From the NCBI GenBank assembly GCA_001770015.1, contig MEQB01000039.1:1-64000 (forward strand): 64,000 nucleotides of DNA. The letters run 5' to 3'. This DNA is from Bdellovibrionales bacterium RIFOXYC1_FULL_37_79. GTDB lineage: Bacteria; Bdellovibrionota; Bacteriovoracia; Bacteriovoracales; Bacteriovoracaceae. The translations under genes and the position numbers were made by a program. Below are positions 8,113 to 17,183 of the stretch, piece after piece (position 1 is the stretch's first letter; each line of letters opens with the position of its first letter). The notes under the pieces are model-generated. The model did not search any database. It was not told the origin of the DNA and saw only the letters and a list, made by a program, of their open reading frames with translations.

Positions 8113-8131
8113 ATAGGAACTATTGTCCTAT
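8113..8131 (-). promoter_or_regulatory. Inverted repeat upstream of tusA
   Basis: ATAGGA and TCCTAT arms (6 bp) are separated by 7 bases in the 94-base gap between asnB and tusA. A TATAAT-rich stretch follows toward tusA. There is no T-run, so an operator is more likely than a terminator, but such a short repeat could be chance. Confidence 0.3.
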
Positions 8132-8169
8132 CTATCAAAGGGATTAGGCGATTTTGATCCTTATCCGAG

Positions 8170-10068
8170 CTAATTGATGTGATAATATTCTTTCCACATC
8201 TGGTAAACTATCAATGACCAGAGCACATGATTATGATTGGCACGGCATTGCAGATGTTCATTAATAAGTTGGTTCACCTCTTTAGGATTTAAAAAGGGGT
8301 CGGTTTTTAAGCTGGCTTCGTTTAAATAATGATCCAGCAGGTACTTAAGATCAGTTCTAATCCATTGTCTCATGGGAATAGAAAAACCTTGTTTTTTTCG
8401 ATTGGTTATGATTGGTGGAAGTTTTTTTGCTAACAGTTTTCTTAAAAGGTATTTTTTAATCCCATTTTTATATTTTAAATGAGGATGCAAATTTTTTGAA
8501 AAATCAAACAAGTCATTATCTAAAAAAGGCACCCGGGCCTCAAGGCCATGCGCCATGGAAGCACGATCGGTTTTTTGTAAAACTGTGTCAGTTAAAAAAG
8601 TTGATTGAAAGAGTAGTTCAATTTGATGAAAAAGAGACCTATTTTTTAATTGCTCACACAGCTGGTGGAAGTGAGTAGTGTGATCAAAACCTGAAAGGTT
8701 GACGATTTGTTTGAGTCGAGGCATTTGCATGGGACCAATGGTTCCGATAAAATACATAAAAAATTCTTCACTATTTTTAAAAGATAAGATGTCGCAGAAC
8801 TTATAAATTTGTTGAAGAGTTAGGGGTAATTGACCGGGGGCCAGGTAAATTACTTTTTGGAGAAGTTTTAAAAATGCTGATCGAAGCGGCAGGGGGATAT
8901 GTTTTAATGCGTTTAAATGAAGCATCATGGATTGATAAGTATAACCAAAAAATAACTCATCACCTCCGTCTCCCGAGAGCGCAACGGTCACCTTTTTTTT
9001 GGCCTGTTCACATAACAACATGGTGGGCAGCATGGTGGGATCACTAAATGGTTGATCAAAATATTGGGGGATATTGGGTATTTGGTCGAATAAATCTTTG
9101 GGTTCCACTAAAATTTCGTGGTGATCCGTTTGCAGGTGTTTTGCCACTATTTGGGCGTAGCTTGATTCATCAAATTCCTCTTCCTTATATTTAATAGAAA
9201 ATGTGGATATCCGTTGGTTGACATTTTCAAGGTAACTGGCAGTCAGCAGGGAGCTATCAATCCCGCCGCTTAAAAATATTCCAACTGGTACATCGCTGAT
9301 TGATTGTCTCTTAATACTTTTACCAAGCAAAATTTCACATTGAGTAAGCGCCTCATTTTCCGTTATATCTAAATAATTGGGTTTGGTTTCAAGGATATTG
9401 AAGTAGCAATGTTCACACAGAGTGGTGCCATCAAATTGGAGAAAGTGCCCAGGTTTAAGTTGATTGATATCAGACAATATGGATAAGGGGGTAGGTACAT
9501 GTCCAAATTTTAAATAATAAAAAAGAACTTCGGGATTGATATTTTTTTTGATCCAATCAATTTGCAGGAGGGGGGCCAGGGTGGAACTGAAAGCCAGTTG
9601 ATTATTTTTACATGAAAAGAAGAGAGGCTTAACACCAAATCGATCTCGGGCGATGGTGAGTATCGGTTTGTCCTTGGATCGATCAAGATGGGCAAATGAA
9701 AAAATACCATTGAGTCTTCCTATGATATCCAGTCCGTAGTGTAAAAGACCTTGAAATAATACTTCAGTATCTCCGGTGGTATTAAAAGTTACCCCCTGGT
9801 TTTGTAATTCATGCCTGATTTCTTTAAAGTTATAAATTTCGCCGTTATAGACCAGGATATTTTTGTGATCGAAAGATTTAAATGGTTGATTGGAACTACT
9901 GCTAAGATCCAGGATTTTAAGCCTGGTGTGAGCGAGACCGATGTTTTTATCGAGATAGGAGCCATTTGTATCAGGGCCTCTATGATGGAGCAATTGATTG
10001 AACATAATTAAAAGTTCAGGTGTAACTTCTTGTCCTTCTTTTAAATAGAGTCCACTAATGCCGCACAT
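8170..10068 (-). CDS. asnB: Asparagine synthase (glutamine-hydrolysing)
   Basis: A 632-residue AsnB-type enzyme. It begins MCGISG, so C2 becomes the N-terminal nucleophile that hydrolyses glutamine. The glutaminase domain (about 1-210) has the NGEIYN and GDTEVL motifs. The synthase domain follows with the ATP-pyrophosphatase loop SGGIDSSLL and SGDGGDELFFGY. Length is typical of the exopolysaccharide-associated AsnB form. GAGG precedes the start, which overlaps the end of the glycosyltransferase gene by 14 bases, so the two are translationally coupled. Many AsnB paralogues next to glycosyltransferases amidate sugars or peptides rather than free aspartate; that alternative applies here. Its place behind hydG and an aspartate-ammonia-lyase gene is unusual. 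Confidence 0.92.
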   Translation of the reverse strand: MCGISGLYLKEGQEVTPELLIMFNQLLHHRGPDTNGSYLDKNIGLAHTRLKILDLSSSSNQPFKSFDHKNILVYNGEIYNFKEIRHELQNQGVTFNTTGDTEVLFQGLLHYGLDIIGRLNGIFSFAHLDRSKDKPILTIARDRFGVKPLFFSCKNNQLAFSSTLAPLLQIDWIKKNINPEVLFYYLKFGHVPTPLSILSDINQLKPGHFLQFDGTTLCEHCYFNILETKPNYLDITENEALTQCEILLGKSIKRQSISDVPVGIFLSGGIDSSLLTASYLENVNQRISTFSIKYKEEEFDESSYAQIVAKHLQTDHHEILVEPKDLFDQIPNIPQYFDQPFSDPTMLPTMLLCEQAKKKVTVALSGDGGDELFFGYTYQSMMLHLNALKHIPLPLRSAFLKLLQKVIYLAPGQLPLTLQQIYKFCDILSFKNSEEFFMYFIGTIGPMQMPRLKQIVNLSGFDHTTHFHQLCEQLKNRSLFHQIELLFQSTFLTDTVLQKTDRASMAHGLEARVPFLDNDLFDFSKNLHPHLKYKNGIKKYLLRKLLAKKLPPIITNRKKQGFSIPMRQWIRTDLKYLLDHYLNEASLKTDPFLNPKEVNQLINEHLQCRANHNHVLWSLIVYQMWKEYYHIN

Positions 10069-11224
10069 GTGAAAGCCTCGTTATAACTTTTTTGGCCATA
10101 TGATCCCAGGTCAATTGGGATAAAACCCGCATATAAGCATTGTTTCCAAGTCTGGAAGCTTCTTGGGGATGGGAAAGGATGAACTTAATCGTAGCCGAAA
10201 TTTCCTCAATGTCAGTAGGGTTTACCAACCACCCAGTTTCTTGATGGATAACGGCATCCGGTATGCCACCGGAGTTACCTGCCAGGGAAGGAACTTTGCA
10301 CAGTGCTGCCTCCAAGAAGACCAGACCAAATCCTTCCACGTTGGGTGTTTGATAATCTTCTCTCGACAGGGTAATAAAGCAATTGGCCAGGTTATAATAA
10401 TCAATTAAAAGTTCTTCAGGGATTTTGCCGATTATTTCAACGGATTCTTCGAGTTTATAATCCTTGATCATTTGTTTTAAAGTATTTAGATAGGGGCCGG
10501 TTCCGCCTATGAGATATTTAAAGGGAAGATTCATATCTTTCAGTTTCGTAAATGCCAAGATAGCGCTGTCGATTCCTTTATAGTCTTCTAGTCTGCTGAT
10601 TGTTAAAAAGCAAAACTTATTATGAAGCTGGTGTTTGTCGAGCAGGAGTGTATTTTTATTTTTAGGAAAAAAAGTTTGGGGATTCGCACCATTATGGATA
10701 ACAAAGATTTTATTATCAGGAACATGACAATATTTTTTTACCAGTTCCTTGGTAAAATGGCTGACACAAAAAATTTCGTATGCATTTCTAAAAATTTGCT
10801 TTTTCAAAGGGGAAAGCATCGCTCGCAGTATTTTTCTAAAAGTTTTATACGATTCAATAACCTCCACCCCATGCACAATTTGAAAGATGGGGATGTTGTT
10901 GGTCCGGGATAACCAGGTGGCAATGCCATCGGGCATCCATAATAGATTTAAAATGGCAAATGGTTTAAAATGTTTAATTTCATCATCGATTGCTTTTTTA
11001 AATTTAAAAATACTTTTAAGGGCAGACGGGGAGGAGAGTCTGACTCTTTTGGTTTGAAAAAAAGAGTGTTGATCACAAAGATTCAGCTTATCAAAAGAAG
11101 GGGCCATGATTTTAACTTCAGTATCTTGTTTGGATAAGGCACAGGCCAGCTCAAAGGCACAAGTGGCCACCCCACCCAGCATGGGTTTATAGTCAAAACT
11201 TACGATCAAAAGCCTTTTTTTCAT
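10055..11224 (-). CDS. Glycosyltransferase family 4 (GT-B)
   Basis: A 389-residue GT-B glycosyltransferase. The N-terminal acceptor half opens with KKRLLIVSFDYKPMLGGVA, the glycine-rich loop of the family. The C-terminal nucleotide-sugar half has FLTISRLEDYKGID, KYLIGGTGPYL and the E-x7-E signature in EGFGLVFLEAALC. It probably transfers a hexose from a nucleotide sugar during surface-polysaccharide synthesis at the inner membrane face. The gene begins 30 bases after hydG with no clear ribosome-binding site and overlaps asnB. Donor and acceptor cannot be told. Confidence 0.9.
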   Translation of the reverse strand: MKKRLLIVSFDYKPMLGGVATCAFELACALSKQDTEVKIMAPSFDKLNLCDQHSFFQTKRVRLSSPSALKSIFKFKKAIDDEIKHFKPFAILNLLWMPDGIATWLSRTNNIPIFQIVHGVEVIESYKTFRKILRAMLSPLKKQIFRNAYEIFCVSHFTKELVKKYCHVPDNKIFVIHNGANPQTFFPKNKNTLLLDKHQLHNKFCFLTISRLEDYKGIDSAILAFTKLKDMNLPFKYLIGGTGPYLNTLKQMIKDYKLEESVEIIGKIPEELLIDYYNLANCFITLSREDYQTPNVEGFGLVFLEAALCKVPSLAGNSGGIPDAVIHQETGWLVNPTDIEEISATIKFILSHPQEASRLGNNAYMRVLSQLTWDHMAKKVITRLSHVRH

Positions 11225-11254
11225 GAGTTAAGTGTAGCATAAGTTTTGCCATTG

Positions 11255-12646
11255 TTAATAGTACACGTCTCGTTTTCCGGCGTCTATTTGATGGATGTTT
11301 TGCAAAATATCAGCTTGCTGGATCATCCCGATATCTTTTTTTAGGATATTTTGGATTAATTTATTTCCGTTTATTTTCAACTCATCATCGGCAAAATCAT
11401 TTAAATATTCCTTGAAGGTAAAGATGGCGTTGGGAAGGCAGTGTTGTTTGATAAGACCTGGTTTTGCCAGATCCATAAAGTCTGCTCCCACTCGTCCCAT
11501 TCGGTAGCATCCTGTGCAAAAGGAGGGAAGGTATCCATGATGAACAATATCTTTGGTGACTTCCAGCAGTGAGCGCGTGTCTCCCAGGGAGAATTGCTCA
11601 TCCATTTGTAAGTTAACATCATTAGTGGCATATCCGCCCGGATTGGTTTTACTGCCAGCAGAAATTTGGGAAACTCCTAAAGCGAAGGCCTCTTTTCTCA
11701 TGGAAGAGTTTTCTCTGGTGCTTAAAATAATTCCGGTGTAAGGGACTGCCAAACGAAGGACCGCAATAATTTTTTTAAAATCTCTATCGGCGACTGGATA
11801 GGGAGGATGGTAGGACAGTCTTGATTCATAAGCAGGTTCAAGTCTTGGAACAGAGATAGTGTGCGGACCGATGCCATATTCCTTTTCCAGATGATTGATA
11901 TGTTGTAATAGTGCCAGGACTTCGTATTTCCAGTCATAAAGACCAAATAAAAGTCCGATTCCGACATCTTTGATGCCTGCACGAAAAGCACGATCCATGG
12001 TACTTAGTCGATAATCAAAATTTGCTTTTGGGCCTTTAGTGTGAAGCATTTTATAGGTTGCTTCATGATAGGTTTCTTGGAATAACTGATAAGTACCAAT
12101 TTTGGATTCGTTTAAGCGCCTGAATTCATCGGTTTCCAAGGGAGCAATATTGACGTTGATTCTTTTAATGCTGTGGTTATTACTCCTGATTGAGTAAATG
12201 GTATTGATAGCATCAAGAATGTATTGAAGACCTTGTTTGCCATAGGCCTCTCCCGCCACTAGAAGAATTCTCTTATGGCCTTGGCCTATCAAATTTTTGG
12301 TTTCATTACCAATTTCATGTTGATCAAGTGCCCTGCGGGATAATTTGTGATTATGGTTTCGAAAGGCGCAATAGAGACATTCGTTATTGCATAAATTGGA
12401 GATGTAAAGTGGGGCAAAAAGCACTAATCTTTTTCCATAGATTTCATCTTTTATATAACTGGCGGTTTGGGATATTACATTTAAAAGACCGGGATCGTTG
12501 GTGTGTAGTAATGAAAGTACTTGGTGGTAAGTTAGCCCTTTCATTTTTTTGGCCTGATCGAGTATTTCCAAAATATAGTTGGGAGATGTGTTGATAGTTG
12601 CATTTAATTCACTCATAATTTGGTCGTGATTGATAATATTGTTCAT
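11255..12646 (-). CDS. hydG: [FeFe]-hydrogenase maturation radical SAM enzyme HydG
   Basis: A 463-residue HydG. HydG lyses tyrosine to make the CO and CN- ligands of the H-cluster, delivering an Fe(CO)2CN synthon. The radical-SAM cluster motif CX3CX2C is C86, C90, C93 (CNNECLYC). The C-terminal auxiliary cluster motif CX2CX22C, which separates HydG from ThiH, is complete: CTGC, then 22 residues, then C in QHC. Length is standard. A strong TAGGAGG ribosome-binding site sits 4 bases before the ATG. It is the last maturase gene of the run hydE-aspA-hydF-hydG, 8 bases after hydF. Confidence 0.97.
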   Translation of the reverse strand: MNNIINHDQIMSELNATINTSPNYILEILDQAKKMKGLTYHQVLSLLHTNDPGLLNVISQTASYIKDEIYGKRLVLFAPLYISNLCNNECLYCAFRNHNHKLSRRALDQHEIGNETKNLIGQGHKRILLVAGEAYGKQGLQYILDAINTIYSIRSNNHSIKRINVNIAPLETDEFRRLNESKIGTYQLFQETYHEATYKMLHTKGPKANFDYRLSTMDRAFRAGIKDVGIGLLFGLYDWKYEVLALLQHINHLEKEYGIGPHTISVPRLEPAYESRLSYHPPYPVADRDFKKIIAVLRLAVPYTGIILSTRENSSMRKEAFALGVSQISAGSKTNPGGYATNDVNLQMDEQFSLGDTRSLLEVTKDIVHHGYLPSFCTGCYRMGRVGADFMDLAKPGLIKQHCLPNAIFTFKEYLNDFADDELKINGNKLIQNILKKDIGMIQQADILQNIHQIDAGKRDVYY

Positions 12647-12654
12647 GGTACCTC

Positions 12655-13881
12655 CTATAGGTAATCCTCAAAAGATGGTAGTTTAAGGTGGTTAAAGCAT
12701 TCTAAAGTTCGCTCAAAAATTCCCAGGGTGTAGGCGATGCACATTCCATAATTGGTAACCGGAATATTTTGATCAAAAAATGGTTGAAGCCTGGTATTGA
12801 CTTCCCTTTTGGTCAGCATGCAACCACCACATTGAATTACTAATTGGTATTGGGAAGTATCCTCCGGCAGAAAATCATTTCCTGATTTGATATCAAAGGA
12901 GAGGTTCTTTCCGGTAAAGTTCCTGATCCATCTGGGAATTTTTACCGTGCCAATGTCATCACCGGCCTGATGATGACTACAAGATTCTAAGATTAATATT
13001 TTATCGTGGTCTTTTAAATTGGCAATTTGTCTGGTGCCCTCCACCAGTTTGAAAAAGGGAGTCTTAAGTCTTGCAAAAAGGATTGAAAAGCTGGTCAGCA
13101 TGATATGCCTGGGAACGCTGGCGGCCACTTTTAAAAAAACCTGGCTATCGGTAATCACCAGCTTAGGCATGAGATTTGATTTTTTAAAAAAGGTGTCCAA
13201 CTCTCTTTCTTTTAGCATCATTACCATGCAATCATTATCCAAAGCATCGCGAATAGTTTGCACTTGTGGTTGAATCAGTCTTTTTTTAGGAGCTTCTTGA
13301 TCAATGGGGGTCACTAATAAAATCAGATCTCCTGTTTGCACCAGATCTCCTAGAATGCTGGAATCGAGGTTTGTTGATTGGGAAAATAAATGGGTAATGG
13401 TTTCAATGACCAGGGGTATAGAGTCCCTGGTCATGGTGGAGAGAGAAATAACCGGGACCTGATAAGTGTTGATTAAAGTTTCAAGCTCTGTCTGGGAAGG
13501 TGAATATAAATCGCTTTTATTCCAGACAATGAACCATGGAATCTTTCTTTTAGTAAATTCGGTAATGATGATTTTATGATCCTTGGTTATTCCCGACTGA
13601 TCGCAGATTAAAATGGACAGATCACAAGAATTAAGAGCATGCATGGTGGATTTAATTCTTTTTTCTCCCAAAACACCTTGATCATCTATACCTGCGGTAT
13701 CAATGATCACCACCGGACCAATCGGCGGAATTTCCATAAACCGTTTCACAGGGTCGGTAGTAGTTCCTGGAATCGAAGAAACGATGGAAGTAATTTGTTG
13801 TCCTATTAAATTGATAAATGAACTTTTCCCAACGTTTCTCAGTCCAAATATCCCAATATGATATCGCATGGATTTTAACAT
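12655..13881 (-). CDS. hydF: [FeFe]-hydrogenase maturation GTPase HydF
   Basis: A 408-residue HydF, the scaffold on which the [2Fe] subcluster is completed before transfer to apo-HydA. The N-terminal GTPase domain shows the P-loop GLRNVGKSS (13-21), DTAGIDD and WNKSD. A middle dimerisation domain follows. The C-terminal cluster domain has the CxH...CxxC pattern: SCSHH, then IQCGGC about 50 residues later. The start has GGAGGAGG upstream and overlaps the aspA stop by 7 bases, indicating coupled translation. Confidence 0.97.
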   Translation of the reverse strand: MLKSMRYHIGIFGLRNVGKSSFINLIGQQITSIVSSIPGTTTDPVKRFMEIPPIGPVVIIDTAGIDDQGVLGEKRIKSTMHALNSCDLSILICDQSGITKDHKIIITEFTKRKIPWFIVWNKSDLYSPSQTELETLINTYQVPVISLSTMTRDSIPLVIETITHLFSQSTNLDSSILGDLVQTGDLILLVTPIDQEAPKKRLIQPQVQTIRDALDNDCMVMMLKERELDTFFKKSNLMPKLVITDSQVFLKVAASVPRHIMLTSFSILFARLKTPFFKLVEGTRQIANLKDHDKILILESCSHHQAGDDIGTVKIPRWIRNFTGKNLSFDIKSGNDFLPEDTSQYQLVIQCGGCMLTKREVNTRLQPFFDQNIPVTNYGMCIAYTLGIFERTLECFNHLKLPSFEDYL

Positions 13882-15320
13882 TTTTCCTCCTCCAGATCCT
13901 TTAATCTAAATCCAAGACTGGTAAGTTTTGAGGGAGTGAGTAGGGCGGTAATAACTTGATCGGGTAGTAGTTTTAAAATGGCATTGGCCTTCAATACATC
14001 TGTCTGGTTTTCTTTCATAAAATTCATTAGTTTCGCAGCTTTTGCATGACCGATGTGAGGGATTAAAGCGGTTACGATCACGGGAGATTTCAGGTAATCA
14101 TGATCATCATCGGTTTTTATAATTTTATTTAAGAGGTTATTACTTAAAGAAAGATTGGCGCTAATAAGTAAGTTAAGTGATTCCAAAAGAGCATGGCCTA
14201 TAATTGGTAGATAAGCATTTAGATCCAAGACACCAAGCCCTGCCATATTGCTGATCAGTTGATCATTGCTTCGAACTTTGTGGCAAATGCTGATGATATA
14301 TTCACATATCACTGGATTATATTTACCTGGCATGATGGAACTGCCTTCTTGCACAGGGGAAAGGCGAAATGCTTGGTGTTTGAATAGATCGCTAGATATG
14401 AGCCGCAAGTCGTTGGCAAGTTTTTCCAGATTGACGGTGTGAGCTTTTAAAATGGCATGTACTTCGACTATTGTATCTAGATTAGAGGTGGTGTCACACA
14501 TATTTTCACTTCTATGCAAGGGGAGATTGGTAAGTCCTTTTAATATTTCAAAAATGCTTACAATAATAAATCGGGGGACAGTGAGTCCCGTACCGATGGC
14601 ACTTCCTCCCAGGTTAATCTGTTTGATACGCTCTTCACATTTGGATACTCGCCACCAATCTCTAGAAAGTGCATCTGAATAATTGGAAAAAAATCTTCCC
14701 CAGGTCGATGGAACCGCCTCTTGCATTTGGGTGTAGGCAATGCGAATACAATTATTGAAGGATTTTTCAAGCATTTCAATTTTTTGCTTTACCTTATCAA
14801 TTTGGGCACTCAGTTCAGCTAATTTCCACATAGTGGCAAGTTTTAAAGCTGAAGGAATAACATCGTTGGTGGACTGAAAGATATTGGCATGATCCAGAGG
14901 GTGAATGAGGGAATAATTACCAAGCGGCTGCTTCAGTATTTCCAGAGCGCGATTGGCAATTATTTCATTGATATTCATATTGATACTGGTGCCTGCTCCA
15001 CCAGTTATTGCTCCAACCACGAAATGATCAAACCATTTACCTTCATAAATTTCTTGAGCGCTTTGAATCAAGGCAGTGATTTCTTTGGCACTTATATTTT
15101 TAAAATGTAAAACAGTGGAGGGGTATTTAATCGTGCTTTCTTTATTAAATTCCATCCAGGCCAGGTAATAGACTTTTTTGATAAGGCCTATGGCCTTGTA
15201 CCAATCCAGGGAAAATTTATCATTGTTGGGAAAATTATTTACCGCTCTTTGGGAATGAATGCCAAAGTAAGCATCAGACGGAATTTCCAGGGTTCCCAAA
15301 CTATCTTGTTCTAATCTCAT
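13875..15320 (-). CDS. aspA: Aspartate ammonia-lyase (aspartase/fumarase superfamily)
   Basis: A 481-residue enzyme that splits aspartate to fumarate and ammonia. It begins with the aspartase-type sequence LGTLEIPSDAYFGIHSQRA. It carries FQSTNDVIPSA, the TQMQEAVPSTWG region and the catalytic loop GSSIMPGKYNP, whose first serine is the superfamily base. The usual GKVNP is GKYNP here. The closely related class II fumarases are the main alternative. The gene overlaps hydE by 4 bases (ATGA) and hydF by 7, so it is translationally embedded in the maturation operon. Ammonia release could feed the nitrogen of the azadithiolate bridge or, with asnB further down, amide formation; this link is inference. 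Confidence 0.9.
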   Translation of the reverse strand: MRLEQDSLGTLEIPSDAYFGIHSQRAVNNFPNNDKFSLDWYKAIGLIKKVYYLAWMEFNKESTIKYPSTVLHFKNISAKEITALIQSAQEIYEGKWFDHFVVGAITGGAGTSINMNINEIIANRALEILKQPLGNYSLIHPLDHANIFQSTNDVIPSALKLATMWKLAELSAQIDKVKQKIEMLEKSFNNCIRIAYTQMQEAVPSTWGRFFSNYSDALSRDWWRVSKCEERIKQINLGGSAIGTGLTVPRFIIVSIFEILKGLTNLPLHRSENMCDTTSNLDTIVEVHAILKAHTVNLEKLANDLRLISSDLFKHQAFRLSPVQEGSSIMPGKYNPVICEYIISICHKVRSNDQLISNMAGLGVLDLNAYLPIIGHALLESLNLLISANLSLSNNLLNKIIKTDDDHDYLKSPVIVTALIPHIGHAKAAKLMNFMKENQTDVLKANAILKLLPDQVITALLTPSKLTSLGFRLKDLEEEKC

Positions 15321-16327
15321 ATTTGATTATTCCTTTTTAAATAATGGAGTGAATCACCCCAATCGTTGATACAAAAAAAGAAATTAGGGGTATTTAAAGC
15401 CATCGAGTTTTTACCAGGATAGAGATCATATTGCGATTTAATCATATCCGGGGTGAGGTTAGTCATGAAGACGTTGGCCCCGGCGCTAAGGGCAGCGCTC
15501 CTTCCATGGGGGGCCATAACCTCAAGGGCCGTGGCAGAGGCAATATTAATATCACAGCATAGGATGCGAAGCAGGGAGATCGTGTTAAGCGTAAGGTCCA
15601 ATCTTTCTGGTTTGGAAAATAAAATGGATGGATGATTCCATAGCGGAGTATCTGGATGTTCGATGTATGGCCCCAGCCCGATCATATCAAGGTCCAGGGA
15701 TTTTAAAAATAAAATGTCCTTGGCAAGGTCTTTTATGGTTTGAAAGGGAAAACCAATTAAAATTCCACTGCCCACCTGGTAATTTAGTTCTTTTAAATGT
15801 TTAAGGGTTTCGAGTCTTTGTTCAAAAGCATGCAATTGATCACATGGATGAATTTTATGATAGAGTCCAATATTGCTGGTTTCAATTCTAAGTAAATACC
15901 GGTGTGCACCGCTTTGTTTCCATTCTTGCAGGGTTTGTCTGGTTTGTTCGCCACAAGAGAGGGTGACATGCATGTTTTGTCTGGTACGAATTGCAATTTC
16001 TTTTAAAATACTAGCTATATAATGGGTAAAAGGGGAGGACTGAATTTCACCTGATTGTAAAACCAGTGAACGGAAACCGTTTTCATAGGCGTTGAGCGCC
16101 AGATCCACCACCAATTCTTTGGACAATTGATAGCGCAAAAGATCGGTGTTTTTTCTGATTCCACAGTAATAGCAATTTTTATGACAAATATTACTCACTT
16201 CTATCAAGGCACGGTTATAAATATTTTTGCCTACCGATTGTCTTTTTATGGCGTCAGCCTTTTGATGAAGGAGATGTTGCTGGCTGCCTTTGGACAGTAA
16301 TAAGTTTTCCAAGTCATGAAGTTGCAT
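15317..16327 (-). CDS. hydE: [FeFe]-hydrogenase maturation radical SAM enzyme HydE
   Basis: A 336-residue HydE of the BioB-like radical SAM family. The CX3CX2C cluster motif is C48, C52, C55 (CHKNCYYC), followed by GIRKNTDLLRY and the SGE motif LQSGE typical of HydE. HydE acts on the organometallic synthon made by HydG to build the [2Fe] precursor. GGAGG lies 5 bases before the ATG. The gap to rex upstream is 61 bases without a terminator, so hydE is probably read from the hydC promoter as well as from any local one. Confidence 0.96.
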   Translation of the reverse strand: MQLHDLENLLLSKGSQQHLLHQKADAIKRQSVGKNIYNRALIEVSNICHKNCYYCGIRKNTDLLRYQLSKELVVDLALNAYENGFRSLVLQSGEIQSSPFTHYIASILKEIAIRTRQNMHVTLSCGEQTRQTLQEWKQSGAHRYLLRIETSNIGLYHKIHPCDQLHAFEQRLETLKHLKELNYQVGSGILIGFPFQTIKDLAKDILFLKSLDLDMIGLGPYIEHPDTPLWNHPSILFSKPERLDLTLNTISLLRILCCDINIASATALEVMAPHGRSAALSAGANVFMTNLTPDMIKSQYDLYPGKNSMALNTPNFFFCINDWGDSLHYLKRNNQI

Positions 16328-16388
16328 GACTGCCTCCGTTTTAACCTAAAATCAAATAACGACAGACTAAAATGAAGAACCGAAAGAA

Positions 16389-17126
16389 TTAACGATCTCG
16401 ATTCTGGATTGCAAAGTAAGCAGCTTTCTCGATGGTGAGCATGATATCAATGTTTTCCACAAAGATATTGTCGGGGACTTTAAGAGGTACATGGGCAAAG
16501 TTGATAAATGCTGAAACGCCCAAGGGAATAAGCATATCAACGATCTCTTGCGCCGACGAAACTGGAACAGCCAAGATGACAATGGATATGTTTTCTTTTT
16601 TAAAAATTTCTTCAAAGTTTGATATATGATAGACATGGCAACCACAAATGACCCGATCAGTTTTTTCCAGACTGGTATCAAACGCAGCGACAATTGGTAA
16701 GTCCTGCATTTTCCCGGAAAAATAGGATAAAATGGCCCGTCCGAGATTTCCTACCCCAAAAATAGCAATTTTTTGGATCTTGGTCTTTCCAAGTATCGCC
16801 GAAATTTGTTCGATGATTTGGGAGACTTTGTAGCCTTTTCTGGGGTTGCCGATGTGTTCTAAAACCATGAGATCTCTTCTGACTTGAGCCGAAGACAGGC
16901 ATGCCAGTTGGGCAATTTCATGGGAATAAATATTCTCACGATTTTGAATTAGCTCATAGGTGAGTAGTCTTCTATAAAGACTGAGTCGTTCTATGGTCTT
17001 ATCTGGAATTTTTTCGTTCAAAGTTTTCACTCCACTTTGAAAGTTGTTAAACCTTGGTTTTACTATATCAAAACTCTTTAAAGCTTTAAAGTGAATAATT
17101 GCACTGTTTTTAAAGCTATACCTCAT
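16389..17126 (-). CDS. rex: Redox-sensing transcriptional repressor Rex
   Basis: A 245-residue Rex. Residues 38-100 form the winged helix (IPDKTIERLSLYRRLL and LSSAQVRRDL). Residues 118-240 form a Rossmann domain with the NADH-binding GVGNLGRA (124-131), and the C-terminal swapped helix ends EKAAYFAIQNR. Rex leaves its operator when NADH rises. The first 37 residues are an extension not usual in Rex, but AAGGGA sits 7 bases before this ATG, so I keep the long start. A matching TGTGA-N6-TCACA site overlaps the hydC promoter at the head of this run, making Rex the likely controller of the hydrogenase genes and its own. Confidence 0.95.
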   Translation of the reverse strand: MRYSFKNSAIIHFKALKSFDIVKPRFNNFQSGVKTLNEKIPDKTIERLSLYRRLLTYELIQNRENIYSHEIAQLACLSSAQVRRDLMVLEHIGNPRKGYKVSQIIEQISAILGKTKIQKIAIFGVGNLGRAILSYFSGKMQDLPIVAAFDTSLEKTDRVICGCHVYHISNFEEIFKKENISIVILAVPVSSAQEIVDMLIPLGVSAFINFAHVPLKVPDNIFVENIDIMLTIEKAAYFAIQNRDR

Positions 17127-17153
17127 TTTCTAGTCCCTTTTTACCAGCGAGAT

Positions 17154-17174
17154 GGCCGCCACAAAATGGCGGCC
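17154..17174 (-). other. GC-rich intercistronic hairpin before rex
   Basis: GGCCGCCA and TGGCGGCC form a perfect 8-bp stem around a 5-base loop in the 57-base gap between a receiver gene and rex. Stem composition is almost all G/C in an AT-rich genome. No U-tract follows in the direction of transcription, so intrinsic termination is unlikely; mRNA processing or 3'-end protection of the upstream message fits better. Confidence 0.65.
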
Positions 17175-17183
17175 GGTCATCTT

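Noticed and set aside
10222-10404. Short minus-strand frame within the glycosyltransferase gene
   Set aside because: It is a shadow in another frame of a gene with clear family motifs; no independent signal.
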